DNA of 64,000 nt from assembly GCF_002179965.1 (NCBI RefSeq), contig NZ_NGUQ01000015.1:1-64000 (forward strand), given 5' to 3'. Origin of the DNA: Pandoraea sp. PE-S2T-3. GTDB taxonomy: Bacteria; Pseudomonadota; Gammaproteobacteria; Burkholderiales; Burkholderiaceae. Numbering within the stretch: position 1 is the stretch's first letter; every line of letters starts with the position of its first letter. The notes beneath the pieces are model-generated. The model saw only the letters and a program-made list of their open reading frames with translations, was not told the origin of the DNA and ran no database searches. Made by a program: the position numbers and the translations under genes. Positions 39,992 to 47,684 of the stretch are shown here, in pieces.

Positions 39992-40200
39992 CTCCGGCGC
40001 CCTGCCCGCGAGCAGGACACCTCAAAAAATGGGCTGCAAGGGTTACAAATGAGATTGCCAATGAGTCTGCAACCGCGTTTGCAAACGAACGCCTATGGTA
40101 ATGCGAGTGCGTGCACTCGGCCATCCGCATGAGTACTATCCGGCGGGGGCGTTGTTTTGCGGTACGAAATAGGGACGACGAATGAGGACGTGCGCGTCGA

Positions 40201-40926
40201 TCACGTCTCGAAGAGATGCCGCGCGCCACGCTGTGCCGCGATGTAGATGGCCTCGCCGCGATTGCGTGCGCCGAGCCGCCGGTACAAGGCCGAGACATGC
40301 GTCTTGGCGGTGCCCTCGGAGATCACCAGTTGCTGGCAGATGGTCTTGATCGACAACCCGCGCGAGAGCAGCGCGAGAATTTCGTACTGGCGCTGCGAGA
40401 TGCCCAATAACGCCGACTCGGCCAGTTGCGTCGCCTTGTCGCCGCCGAGCGGAAACACCGGCATGCGAGACAGCGGCAGTGCTTCGCCCAATGCCTCCTG
40501 ACGCCAGAGTACGAGCAACGCCGAGAGCGCCTCTTCAGGCACGTAACGGCCGCCCGAAAACGCCATGTCGAAGACCGAACGAATGCGCGCAAGCGAGTTC
40601 GGCCAGGGCAGACAGGCGGTCACGCCCGCCTGAAGCCAGCGAATGATTTCGTCGGGAAAACCCGCATCGCCGACGACGATCACCGGCACCGGCGGGGTGC
40701 ATTCGCTCGCCACCGCGCACAAGGTGTCGACGGCCGGTGTGCGCGCAATCGTCTCATCGAGCACGAGCGCACGCCGCGACGGCAGCTCGCGCAGCCAAAG
40801 CCAGTCCTGTCCCGTGACATCTTCCACGTGACGCAGGACTGGTGGCGTCGCGTTCGCCTCGGTTTGCAACGCGACTTGCAGGCCGCTCAGCCAGGTGGCA
40901 GCCTCACCCACGACCAGCACACGCAT
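40201..40926 (-). CDS. LuxR-family regulator with degenerate receiver domain
   Basis: A 241-residue regulator. The C-terminal LuxR helix-turn-helix spans about 174-226 (LGISQRQYEILALLSRGLS, LVISEGTAKTHVSALYRRLG). The N-terminus resembles a receiver (RVLVVGEA; ALVLDETI with D57 at the phospho-acceptor position). It lacks the paired acidic residues, and Trp stands where the conserved Lys is expected (ACLPWPN), so it may be a phosphorylation-independent pseudo-receiver. It is divergent from the small secreted protein gene at 41341 and next to the amyloid-like cluster, of which it may be a regulator. The ATG at 40926 starts the receiver strand; an in-frame upstream extension is rejected. Confidence 0.82.
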   Translation of the reverse strand: MRVLVVGEAATWLSGLQVALQTEANATPPVLRHVEDVTGQDWLWLRELPSRRALVLDETIARTPAVDTLCAVASECTPPVPVIVVGDAGFPDEIIRWLQAGVTACLPWPNSLARIRSVFDMAFSGGRYVPEEALSALLVLWRQEALGEALPLSRMPVFPLGGDKATQLAESALLGISQRQYEILALLSRGLSIKTICQQLVISEGTAKTHVSALYRRLGARNRGEAIYIAAQRGARHLFET

Positions 40927-41340
40927 GGTTTCCCCTGTCGATCCGGTCGGCCTCTGCGCCGCCGTTCCCCACTTCCCGTTTCCCGCTAATTTTGTGACGC
41001 CTGTCGTTTTGTCATGTTTTCTACGGACTTCGGCCCACCCTGGGAGCCGCGCCTCCAGCAAAAAACCGAAGAAGTCTTCGGTCTTTTGTGATCCGGTTTT
41101 ACGTGTCAGGCATCACCTCGTTGTCCGAGCAGTTTATGCGTGAAGCCCGCGTAACGGCGAGCCAGCGGACCTGTGACGCCCATCGATGTTGCCTTTGCGC
41201 GACAAAACGCAGTTTGCGTAAATTAATTACTCAAACACGCGAAAGCAAGCTATTACTTTTTTCCCCTTTCCTTTCTGTAAACGCGCAATAAAATACAGCC
41301 AGTATCGCGAGAACAGCATGCGGAGGCCGGGGGGCACGCC
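40927..41340. promoter_or_regulatory. Divergent regulatory region between LuxR-type gene and LWDE-motif gene
   Basis: A 414-base gap. TGTGACGCC occurs twice in direct orientation (40993-41001 and 41173-41181). A terminator-like hairpin is at 41065-41082 (ACCGAAGA/TCTTCGGT, then CTTTT), inside the probable leader of the rightward gene. A T/C-rich AT patch (about 41215-41300) precedes the ribosome site GGAGG. No sigma-54 promoter match was found. Confidence 0.5.
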
Positions 41341-41742
41341 ATGTCATACATCTTCGACAGCAAGACGCGCACTGCCATGTTTTGCGTGGCCGTTGCGTGC
41401 ATCACCACACCGGCTTACGCCGACTCGCTGGACGTTGGCGCCGTACCGGCCGCGGTGAGCGACGCGCTGCTCAACAGCACTCGCGCGACCAACGCTCAAC
41501 GCACCCTTGTCGTGTCCAATGTGCCCGGCGGCGCCGCTTCGGCGATCGCCCCGGTCAACGCGACCATGACAACGGCGAACAACGTGCGCCTGTGGGATGA
41601 AGTGATCCCGCCCGTCCCGTCGCCGAAACCCACACAAGCCTCGACGTCGAACCTGCCACGCACCGTGGTGGCCAGTGCGCAAAGCAATCTGCAACGAACC
41701 AGCCTGAACATCAACGCCACATCGTCGCGGCTGCCGCGCTGA
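41341..41742 (+). CDS. Small secreted protein with C-terminal LWDE motif
   Basis: A 133-residue exported protein of unknown function. Signal peptide about 1-27 (cleavage near AYADS). The mature part is Ala/Asn/Thr-rich and has the motif M-T-T-A-N-N-V-R-L-W-D-E at 76-87, followed by a Pro-rich stretch (PPVPSPKP). The same motif, M-T-L-A-N-G-V-T-L-W-D-E plus Pro-rich, ends the first gene of the amyloid-like operon (47685-48275) at the other side of the cluster. The two are therefore probably paralogues or share a targeting or assembly motif. It is convergent with the FapF-like gene. A GGAGG-like site precedes the ATG. Confidence 0.75.
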   Translation: MSYIFDSKTRTAMFCVAVACITTPAYADSLDVGAVPAAVSDALLNSTRATNAQRTLVVSNVPGGAASAIAPVNATMTTANNVRLWDEVIPPVPSPKPTQASTSNLPRTVVASAQSNLQRTSLNINATSSRLPR

Positions 41743-41810
41743 AAATGCGCTGAGTCAGCACCCGCCCGCCAACGTCGAACTTACCGCTTCACCCCATCAC
41801 CATCAAAACC

Positions 41811-41839
41811 GCCCGGCCAACATCGGCCGGGCTTTTTTT
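41811..41839. terminator. Terminator between the LWDE gene and the FapF-like gene
   Basis: GCCCGGCC/GGCCGGGC arms (41811-41818, 41825-41832) followed by seven T on the plus strand. In the other direction the hairpin is followed by GGTTTTG. It serves the rightward gene strongly and the leftward operon more weakly. Confidence 0.85.
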
Positions 41840-41844
41840 CGTCA

Positions 41845-43176
41845 TCAGAACGTGTACGGGAAACGCACCCCGATCACGTAGTTCGGGGCATCCGGCGACA
41901 TGCCGGCGTTGACGTAACCGTTGACCGTCCAGTGCTTGTCGATCGCGTAGTTGATGCCGAAGTTGAGCGACGCCGCGTTGGTCGTGCTGCCCGCCACCGT
42001 GGTGTAGGGCCCACCCGGCGTCGCGGTCTTCGTGGCGCGCGAGATGGCCGTCGAGTACGAAATCGACAGGGCCGTCTTGTCGTTGAGCGCCAACGCCATA
42101 CCGGCACCCACCTGCACGATGTCGCCGAGCTTGACCTTCGCCGGCGTGGTCGTGCCTTCGATCGTCGAGATGTCGTCGAACGTACGGGCCACGTTGTAGG
42201 TGTAAGCCACGTTGGCGAACAACACGATCGGATCGTAGGTGCGCAGGAACGACAACCCGGCCGTGAACGCCCAGATGCCGTTACCCGTGGGCAGACGCGA
42301 CGGCGTGGTCAGGTTGTTGTTGGTCGGGTCGGGCGTGCCGAGCTTGATGCCAAACGGCGACGTACCGGTCGGCGCGGTCACCCGGAACGACGCGACGATG
42401 TCGGGCCAGTTCTGCGATTCCTTGACGATCTGGTAATACAACGACGCGTTCACGTCGCCGATGTTCGCCGAGTTCTTGCTGATATCGCTGATCGCCGATG
42501 ACGCACCGCCCACCCCGCCCGAAATGAAGTCGGAGTTGCGATACAGATACGGCACGTCGAACGCCACGCTCAAACGGTCGTTGATCCCGTAGCGCGTGTT
42601 GACGTCGAACGTCCACACGTTGGCCTTGGTTTCGCCGAGATTCAATTGACCGAGAAAGATGGCATCGAGCGCGAGAAAGCCGCTCAGCACGAGTTGCCGG
42701 CGATCGTAGTAGCTGTAGCTGATACCGGCGTCGATGGTGAGCTTGCGGTCGAAGAGCGGTGCGTGCTGCGCCTGCACCACCGCCTCTTCAGCCGGTGTGC
42801 GTTGCGAGTCGCTCGTGCTCTTTTGCATCTGCTGCGTTTCGCCGATCGGCGTGGCGGACGTCGGGCCAGCTGCCCCCGCCGCGCCACCCCCCGGCGTACC
42901 CGCCGAGCCGGCAGCGGAGCCGTCACCGGGCGAGACTTGCGCGATCTGCGCAGTGTCCCAGGCGGTGAGCCCGCGACCGCGTTGCGCCATCTCGATGTCG
43001 GTCAGGCGTTGCTTCAGAGAAGAAATTTCCCGCTGCTGCCGGTCAACCATGTCCATCAACATCTGGAGACGGTTATCCGGCGATGGGTCCGTATGCTCCT
43101 GAGCCTGGGCCGATAGCGTGAAAAGCAGTACACCCCAAGTAATGGCGGCAACGGGAAAAAAACGGTGAGTCTTCAT
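41845..43176 (-). CDS. fapF: FapF-like outer-membrane beta-barrel with N-terminal coiled coil
   Basis: A 443-residue predicted outer-membrane channel, last of the amyloid-like operon. Signal peptide about 1-26 (AQAQ). Residues 36-66 (MLMDMVDRQQREISSLKQRL) form a heptad-rich coiled coil. A Gly/Ala/Ser linker follows, then a barrel domain from about 143 (KLTIDAGISYSYYDRR) with alternating amphipathic strands, ending in the terminal phenylalanine motif GVRFPYTF. Pseudomonas FapF is a trimeric barrel with an N-terminal coiled coil that exports amyloid subunits; length and architecture agree. Generic annotation would call it a Phenol_MetA_deg-type transporter. The ATG at 43176 has GGGGGG just upstream. 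Confidence 0.72.
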   Translation of the reverse strand: MKTHRFFPVAAITWGVLLFTLSAQAQEHTDPSPDNRLQMLMDMVDRQQREISSLKQRLTDIEMAQRGRGLTAWDTAQIAQVSPGDGSAAGSAGTPGGGAAGAAGPTSATPIGETQQMQKSTSDSQRTPAEEAVVQAQHAPLFDRKLTIDAGISYSYYDRRQLVLSGFLALDAIFLGQLNLGETKANVWTFDVNTRYGINDRLSVAFDVPYLYRNSDFISGGVGGASSAISDISKNSANIGDVNASLYYQIVKESQNWPDIVASFRVTAPTGTSPFGIKLGTPDPTNNNLTTPSRLPTGNGIWAFTAGLSFLRTYDPIVLFANVAYTYNVARTFDDISTIEGTTTPAKVKLGDIVQVGAGMALALNDKTALSISYSTAISRATKTATPGGPYTTVAGSTTNAASLNFGINYAIDKHWTVNGYVNAGMSPDAPNYVIGVRFPYTF

Positions 43177-43559
43177 GATCCCCCCCGGGTAAAAGTGCGG
43201 CGAGCGCCTCGCGACGTCGTGCCGCGCGCAATCCAACAAACACGTGTTTCCAAACGACGGTTGTCCTTGCTGCTCGACTGCGGAGCGACGCGTGCAGGTT
43301 GCTTTGCCGTTGTTGCCAACCCTGCCGACGTCACCCTCTTGTGCGCCACGTTCTTGCCGGCCGATGCCACCGATGCCACCGGTAAGCCCCGCTGGGATCG
43401 CGGGTCAGCATCATGTGCCGACTTCAACTGCTACGCGGCGTTGCCCCTTGGTTTTCATGGCGCCCGCGACTTGCTCCGGGCGCTGCCGGCTTCTCGTTAC
43501 CGTTACCGTCCCGTTACCATTTCGTAACGTTACGTCGGCAACGAGAGCCACCTGCTTGT
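43177..43559. promoter_or_regulatory. Spacer between FapE-position and FapF-like genes with CGTTAC repeats
   Basis: A 383-base gap inside an otherwise compact operon. CGTTAC occurs three times in direct orientation (43495-43500, 43501-43506, 43512-43517), next to the perfect 12-base palindrome CGTAACGTTACG (43523-43534). No sigma-54 match was found, so the barrel gene may have a separate promoter or share read-through. The reading frame on the other strand does not look like a real protein. Confidence 0.5.
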
Positions 43560-44327
43560 TCAGCGACGCCCGGCGACCATGTTCGCCAACGCGTTCTGAA
43601 CACCGACCTGTCGAAGGGCGTTCGACGTGAGCGGATTCGTTTGCAGATTCAATTGCAGCGTGTTCATCACCTGCTGCGCATTGCCTGCGACCTGTACGAC
43701 CTGCATGATCTGATTCATCGCACCACCGGCACCGCCGGCGACGCTCTGCCCAAGATTGCCGTTGGGCGTATTCAATGCAATTTGCATGCCCGCCGAGGTG
43801 ATCGCCACACTGGCGCTCAGGTTGCCCACGGTCGTTTGGGAATTGCTCTGCCCTTGCGCGCTGGTCGGCACCAGCATCGACAGCGAGACGCCCGGGGCGT
43901 ATTGGATGGTGGCCTTGTTGAGCGCGTTGTTCGCGTCGCCGGCCACCTGCGTGATCTGTGCCACACCATTGACCAGCACGCTCGCGGCACCCGCCACGGC
44001 CTGTGTGATCGGCGTTGTCGCGTTGACCAGACCCGGGATGATGCCGGTCGCGGCAGCGGTCTGGACCTGATAACCCGTGTTATTGGCGTTCTGGCTCACA
44101 CCGAGCACGCCGGTCGCCGCAAGACTGGCGCCGGTCGGCATTTGCCATTGCGACTGCATCACGAGCTGAAAGCCCGTGATCATGTTTTGCTGCGCGTATT
44201 TGCCGGTGGCGTGTGCGAGCACGTCGTCGCCGACAGCCTGCCAGCTATCGGGCACCACGCTCGACGCAACTGCCGGCACGGCACTCACGAGGAACGGGAT
44301 GGCCAGCATCGGGACGTAACGGTTCAT
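43560..44327 (-). CDS. Secreted protein at the FapE position of the amyloid-like operon
   Basis: A 255-residue exported protein with signal peptide about 1-22 (AVASS). The mature part is rich in Ala, Val, Asn and Gln, with heptad-like stretches (ITQAVAGAASVLVNGVAQITQ; MNQIMQVVQVAGNAQQVMNTL), and has no Cys. In Pseudomonas the gene between fapD and fapF encodes FapE, a secreted protein of similar size found with the fibrils; this one holds the same place. Sequence similarity to FapE cannot be confirmed by eye. It starts 12 bases after the peptidase gene. Confidence 0.6.
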   Translation of the reverse strand: MNRYVPMLAIPFLVSAVPAVASSVVPDSWQAVGDDVLAHATGKYAQQNMITGFQLVMQSQWQMPTGASLAATGVLGVSQNANNTGYQVQTAAATGIIPGLVNATTPITQAVAGAASVLVNGVAQITQVAGDANNALNKATIQYAPGVSLSMLVPTSAQGQSNSQTTVGNLSASVAITSAGMQIALNTPNGNLGQSVAGGAGGAMNQIMQVVQVAGNAQQVMNTLQLNLQTNPLTSNALRQVGVQNALANMVAGRR

Positions 44328-44339
44328 GATGTTCTGGTC

Positions 44340-45050
44340 TCAAAACAGGTTCGACCGGATGAGGCCGAAGTCCACCATCGGGGTGGCTGTCGTCCCGGTC
44401 GTCAAGGCGCTGTCGCGCAGCTTGACCGCCAGGGACTCGTTTCCTTTGAGCAGCGGAGAATCCTCCAGGAACGGCTTGCCGATGACCGCCAGGACCAAGC
44501 CATTCCACTGCTTGGCAAAATCGGCTTGCGCGATAATTCGGTTGCCCAGCGCCGGGTCGGACACGAAGATGCGTCCGTCTCTGGCCGCCTTGATGAGCAC
44601 GAAATGCTGGTACCCGTTGACATCGATGAGCGCAATGACCGGGATCTTCAGGTCATACAGCGCGTTGATGTCCACCTTGAAGCCACGCCCCTCGAGTCCG
44701 AGCGTCTCGACGAATTTCTTCATGTCGAGCATCGAGAACCCGTTCTTGATGACGGTCTCCGGATTGGAGAAGACCATCATCTTCTTGATCATTTCCGGCT
44801 CGGGGATATCGATCCCGTAGCCGTATCGCAGCAGTGTCGCCAGGGCTGCGGAACCACAACTGAAGTCGTATTCCTGCTGGACCAGATTCACGTAGTGCAT
44901 CGACTTGAACGAACGCATCGTCTTGACCGCCGGTACGCCAGTCGAAGACTCCAGGTTCACCGATGCATACTGCGCGTGCCCGGCCCCGCTTGCGCACGCC
45001 AGAGCGCAAACAGTAGCGATCCTCACTGCGGCACGACGCGCATCATTCAT
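44340..45050 (-). CDS. fapD: FapD-like C39-type cysteine peptidase
   Basis: A 236-residue periplasmic C39-like peptidase. Signal peptide about 1-27 (GAGHAQ). The catalytic set is visible: Gln at 59 with Cys65 six residues on (QEYDFSCGSAALATLL), His149 in GYQHFVLI and Asp165 in VSDPALGN. This is the FapD type (peptidase C39 fold without an ABC transporter domain) that supports amyloid export in Pseudomonas. The ATG at 45050 has AGGTG at the right spacing; one four codons upstream is also in frame. A strong terminator lies between it and the FapC-like gene upstream. Confidence 0.8.
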   Translation of the reverse strand: MNDARRAAVRIATVCALACASGAGHAQYASVNLESSTGVPAVKTMRSFKSMHYVNLVQQEYDFSCGSAALATLLRYGYGIDIPEPEMIKKMMVFSNPETVIKNGFSMLDMKKFVETLGLEGRGFKVDINALYDLKIPVIALIDVNGYQHFVLIKAARDGRIFVSDPALGNRIIAQADFAKQWNGLVLAVIGKPFLEDSPLLKGNESLAVKLRDSALTTGTTATPMVDFGLIRSNLF

Positions 45051-45060
45051 GACACACCTC

Positions 45061-45096
45061 ATGAAAAAACCGGTCCGGGGAGACCCCGGACCGGTT
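45061..45096 (-). terminator. Strong intrinsic terminator between the FapC-like and FapD-like genes
   Basis: Perfect 13-base arms (AACCGGTCCGGGG and complement, 45068-45080/45084-45096) with a 3-base loop, followed on the minus strand by TTTTTT running into the FapD-like gene's upstream ATG. It lies only 8 bases past the FapC-like stop. It is expected to end most operon transcripts after the repeat proteins. Confidence 0.9.
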
Positions 45097-45103
45097 GCAC
45101 ACC

Positions 45104-46489
45104 TTACTTGATTGCCGAGATGGCAAGGCTGTTGCTCTGGACGTTGCCGATGCCCGAAGCCACGTTCACACCGATGTTGCCGCTGGAGTAGGCGAGTGCA
45201 CCTGCGCCGAGCGAAGCCGTCGCGATGAAGTCACCCGAGGCCTTCATGCCAGCCGTTTGGTCGGTTTGAGCCGTCGAATTGGCCGCACCGCCCTTGTACC
45301 AGCCGGTCGCCCCTTGCGAGACAGCGGCTGCCAGACCGTTTTGCTGCACGTTGCCGACACCCGAAGCCACGTTCACGCCGACGTTCCCGGTCGCACCGGC
45401 GAGGGCACCATCACCCACGCTCGAGGTGACATAGAACTGCGACAGGCTGGCCGAACCCTTCGACGACTGGTTCGCAAACACTTGGGCCGAGGCATACACC
45501 GGCTGAGCGTTGAGCGAAGCGATCGCGACGTTGTTCGCCTGCGCGTTGTCGGCACCTGCGGCCACGTTCACGCCGATGTTGCCGTTAGCACCAGCCAACG
45601 CACCACCGCCCAGCGTCGCACCCATCGTTTGATAGACCGCGGTGTTGGTATGGAACGTGATAGCGCCCTTTTCCCACGTGGTTGCCATCGTGTAGGTGTT
45701 CGAGAAGCCCCACAGAGCACCGGCGGCGATCGAAGCCGAGTTCGTCGTCGCGCTGCCGTAGTCCACATTCGAGTGGAACGCGGCGTCGAAGCTCTTCTGG
45801 GTATTCAGGAAGCCACCTGCGAGGAAGCCACCGGCCGACTGCGATTGCTGACCGTAGGCGTATCCACCCCAGATCGAACCTTGACCGGCACCGGCATTGC
45901 CGACGATGTAGCCACCGTACAGAGCGAGACCACCCGGCAGCGGGATAATGCCGCCACCGATGATGCCGCCAGCGGCTGCAATGTTGGAATACTGATACCC
46001 GCCACCGGCGATGAAGCCGCCCGAGCCGGAGCTGGACTGACCGGCAACATAACCGGCGCCTGCCTGGAAGGACTGATTCGTGTTGAGGTGGCCGCTCGCC
46101 GTTGCGTTGACCCACGAGTCCGTATTGCTATACGTCTTCGTCGTCACGCCGCCGATGAGGTAGGCACCACCGGTGTCAGACACCGTCGTGGTCTTCGAGT
46201 CGACGCCATACGTCACATGACCCGTCGTGTAGTTGCCGAGCAGCGGCCCCTTCAGGTTCACGTGGTGTACGTCGACGCTCTGGTTGCTTTGCACGACGGC
46301 GTTGCCGGTGTTATCCACCGTGACGCAGCCGCGAATGCCGACCAGACCGAAAATGCCGACCAGGTTGAGCACGTTGGTTTCATTCCCGATGAACGAGAAG
46401 CTATATTGCTGGTGATTGGGTGACGCCATAGCGGTACCCGTAGCTACCAGCAGTGCAGCCGCTGCAATTGCTTTCGTTTTCATGACCAT
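45104..46489 (-). CDS. fapC: FapC-like amyloid subunit with three GVNVA repeats
   Basis: A 461-residue exported protein, probable major fibril subunit. Signal peptide about 1-22 (TAMAS). A Gly-rich middle part (about 145-230: GGFIAGGGYQYSNIAAAGG and similar) leads to three repeats near 296-324, 361-390 and 430-459, each with the core G-N-[IV]-G-V-N-V-A-[AS]-G-x-x-N-x-Q-x-N. Repeat spacing is 65 and 69 residues. Pseudomonas FapC has three such repeats with variable linkers, but also a C-terminal CxxC, absent here: the only Cys is at 55. Beta-helix stacking of the repeats is expected. It could also be called a repeat adhesin. Two starts (46489 and 46483) are in frame. Confidence 0.72.
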   Translation of the reverse strand: MVMKTKAIAAAALLVATGTAMASPNHQQYSFSFIGNETNVLNLVGIFGLVGIRGCVTVDNTGNAVVQSNQSVDVHHVNLKGPLLGNYTTGHVTYGVDSKTTTVSDTGGAYLIGGVTTKTYSNTDSWVNATASGHLNTNQSFQAGAGYVAGQSSSGSGGFIAGGGYQYSNIAAAGGIIGGGIIPLPGGLALYGGYIVGNAGAGQGSIWGGYAYGQQSQSAGGFLAGGFLNTQKSFDAAFHSNVDYGSATTNSASIAAGALWGFSNTYTMATTWEKGAITFHTNTAVYQTMGATLGGGALAGANGNIGVNVAAGADNAQANNVAIASLNAQPVYASAQVFANQSSKGSASLSQFYVTSSVGDGALAGATGNVGVNVASGVGNVQQNGLAAAVSQGATGWYKGGAANSTAQTDQTAGMKASGDFIATASLGAGALAYSSGNIGVNVASGIGNVQSNSLAISAIK

Positions 46490-46513
46490 CTCCTTGACGA
46501 GAGAGTTACCCAG

Positions 46514-47170
46514 TTAAAAAGCTGTGCCCGCCGGGGGACGGAGCACAAAAACATTTGCGGTTACATTGCCTATCCCAGCCGACTGGTTCACTTGCACCAC
46601 CCCGCTCGCGCCCCGGAATGCGTCACCGGAAATCGACGCCGTACGGAACTGATCGTTGAGGTTGTCGTGCCCAGCCGGGCCACCCTTGGAGATCGCAGCG
46701 GATAGTGCCGTATCCGATACGCTCGCCACTCCAGCCGCATCGCCCATCACAATGACCGTAGCGTTGCGTTGAAGATTGCCGGCACCGCTCGCCTGGTTCA
46801 CCTGCACCAGTCCGGACGTGCCTGAAAATGCGTTGCCTTGAATTGCCGCGCTCGCGGCGCCTGTCGTGCTCGTGACGACGGCTGCCTGATTGGTACTCGA
46901 CGTGCCGACCGTGACGCTGCCACCGTTCGCGATCAGCGCGCTGTTGGCTTGGGCGTTGTTCAGCCCGGCCGCCTGATTCACGGTCAGCGCGCCGGTCGCG
47001 CCTACCGCGACGCCGCTCTCGACCGTTGCGCTCGTGCCGGCGAGCTGGCCGTTCACGATGTAGATGTCTTCCGCAGAAGCCGTCGCGGCAAACCCGGCGG
47101 CGAGGACCATGGCCACGGCGACCGTGAGCGGTGCGCCATGCAGGCGTCGAATGTCGCGATACGCGCTCAT
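46514..47170 (-). CDS. FapB-like minor amyloid subunit with three QVNQ repeats
   Basis: A 218-residue exported protein with signal peptide about 1-33 (ATASAED). Three repeats at about 57-82, 117-141 and 187-211 share G-x-[ST]-G-x-x-x-V-N-Q-[AS]-[AS]-G-x-x-N-x-x-x-N. They are close kin to those of the next gene but with QVNQ in place of GVNVA. Pseudomonas FapB is the smaller subunit that nucleates FapC. It has no Cys at all, so the FapB CxxC is missing. It overlaps the upstream gene by four bases (ATGA) and precedes the FapC-like gene by 24 bases. Confidence 0.65.
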   Translation of the reverse strand: MSAYRDIRRLHGAPLTVAVAMVLAAGFAATASAEDIYIVNGQLAGTSATVESGVAVGATGALTVNQAAGLNNAQANSALIANGGSVTVGTSSTNQAAVVTSTTGAASAAIQGNAFSGTSGLVQVNQASGAGNLQRNATVIVMGDAAGVASVSDTALSAAISKGGPAGHDNLNDQFRTASISGDAFRGASGVVQVNQSAGIGNVTANVFVLRPPAGTAF

Positions 47171-47679
47171 TTGGCGACTCCCGCAGCACCCATGCTGGTC
47201 AGCGGCGCCAGGGCCGAGTTGATGACCGACGGCACCAGCGTGCCGATGCTGCCGATCCCGCCGCCACCGCCCGAGCCACCGGCAAAACCGCCGCCGACGC
47301 CGTTCGAGGAATTCAACGCGTTGCCGCCACGGGCATTGCCCACCAGCACACCCATCACCGGATTGATGCCCGACTGTACGGCGCCGGTGATCAAGCCCAC
47401 CGAAGCGCGCCCGGTCAATTCACCATCCGTGACTTGATTGACGGCGCCCATCGCGGTATTGAACGGGCCGGTCGGGAAAGCGGGGACCGAGATGCCAATC
47501 GGGTTCTCGACGCGCGGCAGTTGCCGTCCGACGTACTCCGGCCCGATGTTGCGCTCGATCACGATGTCTCCCGGCGGGGCCGGTTCGGCCTTGGCAGTCG
47601 TGGGAAGCAGTGCCGGGGCGAGTGCCACGAGCATCGTGGCGATCGCGCTGGCAGCCTGCATCACTGAAGTGTTGATCAT
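47167..47679 (-). CDS. Small Gly-rich secreted protein at the FapA position
   Basis: A 170-residue exported protein with signal peptide about 1-32 (TTAKAE). The middle has a conserved-looking segment (VIERNIGPEYVGRQLPRVEN) and then Gly/Ser-rich sequence (GGGFAGGSGGGGGIGS). By position (ahead of the FapB-like gene, overlapping its start) it matches fapA, whose product in Pseudomonas is a periplasmic protein that affects the FapB/FapC ratio. Direct similarity cannot be claimed. The ATG at 47679 is five bases past the stop of the leading gene; longer upstream reading is rejected. Confidence 0.55.
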   Translation of the reverse strand: MINTSVMQAASAIATMLVALAPALLPTTAKAEPAPPGDIVIERNIGPEYVGRQLPRVENPIGISVPAFPTGPFNTAMGAVNQVTDGELTGRASVGLITGAVQSGINPVMGVLVGNARGGNALNSSNGVGGGFAGGSGGGGGIGSIGTLVPSVINSALAPLTSMGAAGVAK

Positions 47680-47684
47680 GTCGT

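Noticed and set aside
43165-43527. Plus-strand open frame (120 codons) opposite the spacer before the FapF-like gene
   Set aside because: No signal peptide or domain, no ribosome site, overlaps the FapF-like start; probably chance.
45104-46489. FapC-like protein considered as a curli subunit or an autotransporter adhesin
   Set aside because: Repeats do not follow the curli S-x5-Q-x4-N-x5-Q pattern, no CsgG-like gene is nearby, and there is no C-terminal barrel or YadA anchor in the protein.
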